Assembly: GCA_019022495.1 (NCBI GenBank)
Contig: JAFEKR010000004.1
Location: 868,001 to 932,000, forward strand
Source of the DNA: Epichloe hybrida
Taxonomy: Eukaryota; Ascomycota; Sordariomycetes; Hypocreales; Clavicipitaceae
Direction of reading: 5' to 3'
Length of the DNA: 64,000 nt
The translations under genes were made by a program, and so were the position numbers. Below, one piece after another: positions 59,356 to 64,000 of the stretch. How positions within the stretch are numbered: position 1 is the stretch's first letter; every line of letters begins with the position of its first letter. A model generated the notes under the pieces. It was not told the DNA's origin, searched no databases, and saw nothing but the letters and a program-made list of their open reading frames with translations.

Positions 59356-61315
59356 ATGTCGGGTCTAGATGTGGAAGCCCTCCTCGAGGCTACCGCCCAA
59401 AGCTCAGCAAAAAAGACTGCGAGCACTCTGAAAGATGAATCGCCTAGAAACGACAGGACTGGTCGTGACCGCAACGCACTCGATCGAGAGGGCTCCAGAG
59501 GTCGCGATGATAGCCGCGACCGCGAACGAGATGCGGACCATGATCGACGACGACGCGATCGTCGAGATTTGACTCCTTCAAGACACCGTAAGGGCACTCC
59601 TGGCGAGACCACCCCTCGCAGTGATACTGGAAGTCACCGTAGCAGACGCCGCAGCGAAAGCCGGGATAGAGATCGCTACAACTCACGCCGAACTAGGGAC
59701 GGCGATTACTATCGTGGGCGACGCGGCGGTGGACGATCCCGCTCGCGCTCACGATCCCCTCGCAGGCGCTATCGCCCCCGAGATGACCGCGACCGTAGGG
59801 ACCGTCGAGAGCGCTCAGATCGCAGAGACCAAGGTCGTGCTAGGGAACGATCTCCTGGTAGACAGTCTCGTTCCCCACAGCTCAACGAAGACGAGCGCGA
59901 CAGTAGGACGGTATTCGTTCAACAGCTTGCCGCTCGCTTGCGAAGTGACAAGCTCAAAAAATTCTTCGAGGAGAATGCTGGTCCTGTTAACGAGGCTCAG
60001 ATTGTGAAAGACCGCATTAGTGGACGGTCCAAGGGGTAAGTTTTGCCCAAAGATCAAAATCACAAAGGGTTCATCATCCTTTCTTCATTTGCTAAAACAC
60101 ATCTTCTAGAGTCGGTTATGTTGAATTCAAAAGCGAGGAAACTGTTCAAAAGGCCCTTCAGCTTACTGGAAAGCCCTTGGCAGGTATTCCTATCATTGTG
60201 AAGCTCACAGAAGCTGAAAAGAACCGACAAGCTCGTAACACCGAGTCGACCAGTGGACATCCGAATTCTATTCCTTTTCACCGCCTGTATGTCGGAAACA
60301 TCCATTTCAACGTTACGGAACAAGACCTTCAGGCCGTCTTCGAGCCTTTCGGCGAGCTCGAGTACGTTCAGCTGCAAAAGGACGATAATGGTCGCAGCCG
60401 TGGTTATGGATTTGTTCAGTAAGTCAAATCATCACTTTCAGTTTCTCGTATTGGCGTTCCAAGCTCTAACAAAAATTCTCAGATTCCGCGACGCTGGCCA
60501 GGCCCGCGAAGCATTGGAGAAGATGAACGGCTTTGACCTCGCAGGCCGACCCATCCGAGTCGGGCTAGGCAACGATAAGTTTACCCCTGAAACCACAGCC
60601 AACTTGATGCACAGGTTTTCAGGACAGAACAATTTCCAGGGCTCTTCCTTCTCGGGAGCCGGCGGCCGCGGCTCACAGGCGTCCACGTTTGATAGAGCCG
60701 GAGGACGAGACAGCGACAAAGCGGGCGGCGCGAGCGCCCTAGACGACACAGATGTCGCAGGAGTAAACTTCAATAACTACAGTCGCGATGCATTGATGAG
60801 AAAACTTGCCAGGACCGATGAATTGCCTAATGGAAGAGAAGACCATGCCGTCATGAAGCCCAAGACTGAAGCCAAGCCGCTTCCCGTGAACGTCAACATG
60901 GCCAGCCGTTGTGTGGTGCTTCACAACATGTTTAACCCCGAAGAGTAGGTGGCTATCCTGCCCTGCTTCTTCTTTTCCTTTAACCCACCCCGCCCCCTGC
61001 CCTCTATCTGTCCTCGAGTTTCCTTTTGAGTAATTTGACTAACGAAACTACTTCAGAGAGGAAGGCGAGGATTGGGTCAAGGAGCTCGAAGAAGATATCC
61101 GAGCCGAGGCCGAAAAGCAGTATGGACATGTTGTCCACATTGCTGTTGATCCAAACTCCAAGGGTGACGTTTATCTCAAGTTCGACAAGGTTCAAGGCGG
61201 CGAAAACGCCATCAAGGGCTTGAACGGAAGATACTTTGGCGGCAGAATGATCAACGCGTCTCATGTTGTTGACGCTGTCTACAGCAGTCTCTTCTCTCGC
61301 ACCAGAGCCATGTAA
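59356..61315 (+). CDS. RBM39/CAPER-like SR-type splicing factor
   Basis: Nuclear pre-mRNA splicing factor of the RBM39 (CAPER-alpha)/Rsd1 family. Four exons are predicted: 59356-60035, 60110-60418, 60483-60944 and 61057-61315, all with GT/AG introns in phase 2, giving 569 residues. After a short N-terminal stretch comes an RS domain (about 25-175) dense in RD, RS and SR dipeptides. RRM1 runs about 183-260 (RTVFVQQL as RNP2), RRM2 about 285-360 (LYVGNI as RNP2, SRGYGFVQF as RNP1), and a C-terminal UHM-type RRM about 475-560 ([11 protein letters not shown], then GDVYLKF), which in this family binds U2AF-like ligand motifs. The start ATG at 59356 gives [12 protein letters not shown]. Length and domain order match the family well. 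Confidence 0.94.
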
Positions 61316-62842
61316 GCAAGCTAACAGTGGCCGGCGCTTTACCCTCGCTCAGCATCTAGGTACTCGACAGGTTAGTTGATAGTTTCCAAACATGAACTTG
61401 ATGGAGTGTCCACTAAGAGTAATCCTCAGCACATCGCGCATCGTGCCAAACTTCTTCATCTTTTTTTCCCTTTTTTCCCTTTTTTCCCTTTCAGAATGAA
61501 AAACAAGTCCAGACGACGACCCGCCGACGGCAGCTAGCCAGCTATTCGTTCGTCTCAACCTCAGATGCCACAACCTCTTGCGACCCAATCCGCAGGAACT
61601 AAGTGGCAAGAATTATTCAACACGCCACACCCGTGCCTTGACAAAGAATACTAAGCTAGACATGATGCCGCAGGTTTCCCCCTTACGTTACGCAACCGGC
61701 TACGGTCAGACTTCTTTAGGCTTCTGTTGACCCGGTCTTCGCTCTTTCGTTGCACCAATGACTGTACAAGTGCAATTGGTGTTATGCTGTCCCATGCGGG
61801 TTTACTTCACGTTGGTAGAATCTTCTGTGGTGGGTTCGGTGTTGTGCCATGGGTCTTCCGTACTTTGTCAGTGAAAATATACCTCTATATATGTCTTCTA
61901 CTTTGCTCTCAGGACGCGCGGGGTGCTACGATCAGATCTGAGTGCCAGCCCGCAACGATAACTTGACTGATGCTTGGCTCGCGCTGCAGCTGTGAGTCTG
62001 CATGCTCACCCCGAGCAGGTGGTGAGCGTGGGGAGGCAGATTCTCGCGGCAGCAAGGGCCAGGGTACGTTGGCCGTGAATGAATCACGCAACCTTCGAGG
62101 TGAGCTGTTGGTGAGGAAAGCGAGCCTGCTCATGTCACCATTTTGAATAACCATTTGTCTGATCTCTGACCAGGTGTGCCCAAGCCAGGCTTCCTAGGCG
62201 TTCCATCTTTGCCTCCCGTCACAACTCACTTGCATCTCACTTTTCTTTCGGGGATCCGTCAACGTGACCACTTCCCGTCTACTCGCCACTACTTAGCTTC
62301 ACTTGTATCTACTGGGGTGTTTTAACTTTCTTTGCTTTCTTTCTTGCCTCGCTCTTCTTACACTTTTCGTCATTGCACTACTGATATCGTTTCTGGGATA
62401 CATTTTTTTCTCTGCAAGGTCTTCCAAAACAGACTGTTCCTTACTTACTGCGTGCGGGCACTGGCGCCGACAAGCCCATATCAATGCTATAAGCTGCAGC
62501 ACGGGACAGGGCAATCGCAGTCGAACACTTCATGTCACGATATTCGGGCATTGCTGCATCGAATCTCAAACCGTCCTCAGGGGGCTCAAGCCAGCACTTC
62601 GCCCATTCACTTGTAAGTTGGCGAGCGCCTTCACTGTTAGCTTTGCTTGCGAGTACCCGACATGCGTTTGACATATTGATGCAGGAGCCCACAGCAAACA
62701 GAGGTGGCATCCGGCTCTGGACAATAGCCGCAAGTGCTATTCACAGCATATTTTTTTCCATCCCATCATTGTTCGTCCGGCGAGGACACTTGTCCGGCGC
62801 AACTCTTGCGCTAGTTCCTGAAATTGCACGCGAGCTTGCAGC
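61316..62842. other. Intergenic region upstream of the last gene
   Basis: About 1.5 kb with the 3' UTR of the splicing factor, then a long region that turns pyrimidine-rich on the top strand between 62230 and 62420. Frames in 62300-62840 are open for up to 122 codons but show no recognisable protein; they could include an unseen 5' exon of the last gene. A triple tttttccc repeat lies at about 61461-61491. Confidence 0.4.
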
Positions 62843-64000
62843 ATGACCAACTCGGGGAAAACACCATCTGTCAGAACAGTCAGGGAATCTCAGAAAGAGG
62901 CCAACTTTGAATCCAACGCCATGCTTTCTGTTGACTTCTCGACGCCCCTATCGGGAACAGCCCGTTCCGAGAGGATCAGGCAACTGTCGCACAACCACGT
63001 AAGTCCACGCTGCTCCTGGGGGGGCAAACGGCCGGCCAACTTGTCTGACAGAATGTGTTCCATACATGTATAGCCTGCATTCGAAAAATCCCGTCTCATA
63101 CAAGAGATTCTCGTCAAGATCCAACAGTCCCTCCGCCGCATGCCAGGCGTATCTGCCGGTGAATCCAACGAGATTGTAGATCAACTCCAAGAAGTTGGTC
63201 AAGTTATCAGCCAGGAGACGAGCCAGCTCGTGGACGCCTTGATGAACTTGACTCTCGATCAAGAGGACACGGACAAGGCTATCGCACGAATGGGACTCGA
63301 GGCAAGCTTGACAAAGGCTACAATCGAGGACCAGGCGCAAACCATTCGGGACCTCCGCGCCGAAATTGAGGCAGAGAGAAACAAACGCGAGCAGGCGGAA
63401 GGCAATGTTAAGAGTGTGATGAGCGAGCTGCTCGAGTTCACGGGCCACGCCAAGGCGCTCAAGCAGAAGGCGGAGGGGAGAAGCGAGGGGAGCGACACTG
63501 ATCCAAGAGATGAGATCATCAAGGTGCGGTTTTCTTCCGAGGGTCCGATTCGTAAAGGCAGAACAGAAACGATGATTGATGAAACTAACAGATAGCAACA
63601 GGGACTTGAAGACAGTATCCGCCATCTGGAGGAACAGGTCAACAACCGCCGGTCTCTCTGGGTCATGAAGCACTCCGACCCGCAGTCCGTCGCTCGCGCC
63701 ATCGAGACACTTGCGGGATCCGTGCAAGACAACGAGACGGCTCACCAAACCATCATGTCCATGAAGACGATGGCGTCGCGGTATCCCGACCCCGACCACA
63801 GCCCCCCCGAGGACGAAGCTTCACGACCGCCGTTCTGCGATATGGCGCCTCCTGCTTGTCCGCCCAGCGTCTTCCAGCCCTTCAACCGGCCCTCGACCGC
63901 AGCTCCTCCCAAGTTCGGCCCTCTCCAGGCCGGGCCTCCTCGCGCGCCGTCTGCCTTTGCCCACGACCGTCGATATAACAACAGCAACAGCTCGTCCTCG
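62843..64000 (+). CDS. Coiled-coil protein of unknown function (3' end beyond window)
   Basis: Three exons are visible: 62843-62998, 63074-63523 and 63596-64000 (still open at the window edge). Introns 62999-63073 and 63524-63595 have GT/AG ends, and all exon junctions are phase 0. At least 337 residues are present. The first 50 residues are polar and disordered-looking. From about residue 55 to 200 the sequence is a heptad-rich helix (IVDQLQEVGQVISQETSQL, then AEIEAERNKREQAEG), a likely coiled coil. Exon 3 continues with EDSIRHLEEQVNNRR, then turns proline- and serine-rich with an asparagine/serine run at the end. I do not recognise the family. The start is the first ATG that keeps the splice phases; an additional 5' exon is possible. 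Confidence 0.75.

Noticed and set aside
62303..62671. 122-codon open frame upstream of the last gene
   Set aside because: Hydrophobic, cysteine-rich and without homology or splice support; lies in a pyrimidine-rich leader-like region. At most it may overlap an unseen 5' exon.

Overview
The window is nuclear DNA of a filamentous ascomycete. The evidence is spliceosomal introns of about 60-130 nt with ctaac/ctgac-type branch sites, a HET-C gene, a pyrG/ura3-type OMP decarboxylase with the filamentous-fungal internal insert, and a large AT-rich island with the mark of repeat-induced point mutation (RIP). Protein content and gene structure point to Sordariomycetes, perhaps Hypocreales; the genus cannot be fixed from sequence alone.

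Layout. 1-19665 is a normal-composition, gene-bearing segment. It holds orotidine-5'-phosphate decarboxylase (+), phosphatidylinositol synthase (+), a FET3-type multicopper ferroxidase (-) divergently paired with an FTR1-type iron permease (+), a BTB-like protein (-) divergent from a PP2C phosphatase (+), and HET-C (-). 19666-57105 is a roughly 37 kb AT-rich, gene-free island. 57106-64000 returns to normal composition with sphingolipid fatty-acid 2-hydroxylase SCS7 (+), an RBM39/CAPER-like SR splicing factor (+), and the 5' part of an unrecognised coiled-coil gene (+) cut by the window end.

The island can be taken apart into nested insertions. A 482 bp TIR element (19666-20147, TA duplication) is followed by 66 bp of ordinary sequence, then by a second left TIR of the same family (20214) whose partner is at the far end of the island (57105). 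Between them lie two copies of one Ty1/copia element (20527-27338 with GTAGT duplications; 27901-49766 with TTTAT duplications). The second copia is split by a Ty3/gypsy chromovirus (32002-47052, ATAGC duplications), which is itself split by a second chromovirus (33634-40859, GCTAG duplications). All four retroelements point the same way, and all are riddled with TAG/TAA stops from CpA-to-TpA type transitions. About 7.3 kb (49772-57003) of the island remains unidentified.

How the genes relate. FET3 and FTR1 form the high-affinity reductive iron uptake complex. Their shared 990 bp promoter has two perfect ATCWGATAA sites, the type bound by iron-responsive GATA repressors (SreA/SRE/Fep1 family). 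PIS1 and SCS7 are lipid-biosynthesis genes (inositol phospholipid and 2-hydroxy ceramide). The rest are housekeeping or signalling genes with no evident functional link.

I found no convincing new biological system. The best leads are the two-site iron promoter, the fully resolvable nested RIP island with its TIR family, the unexplained 7.3 kb remainder, and the two stop-free, multiple-of-three introns in FET3.
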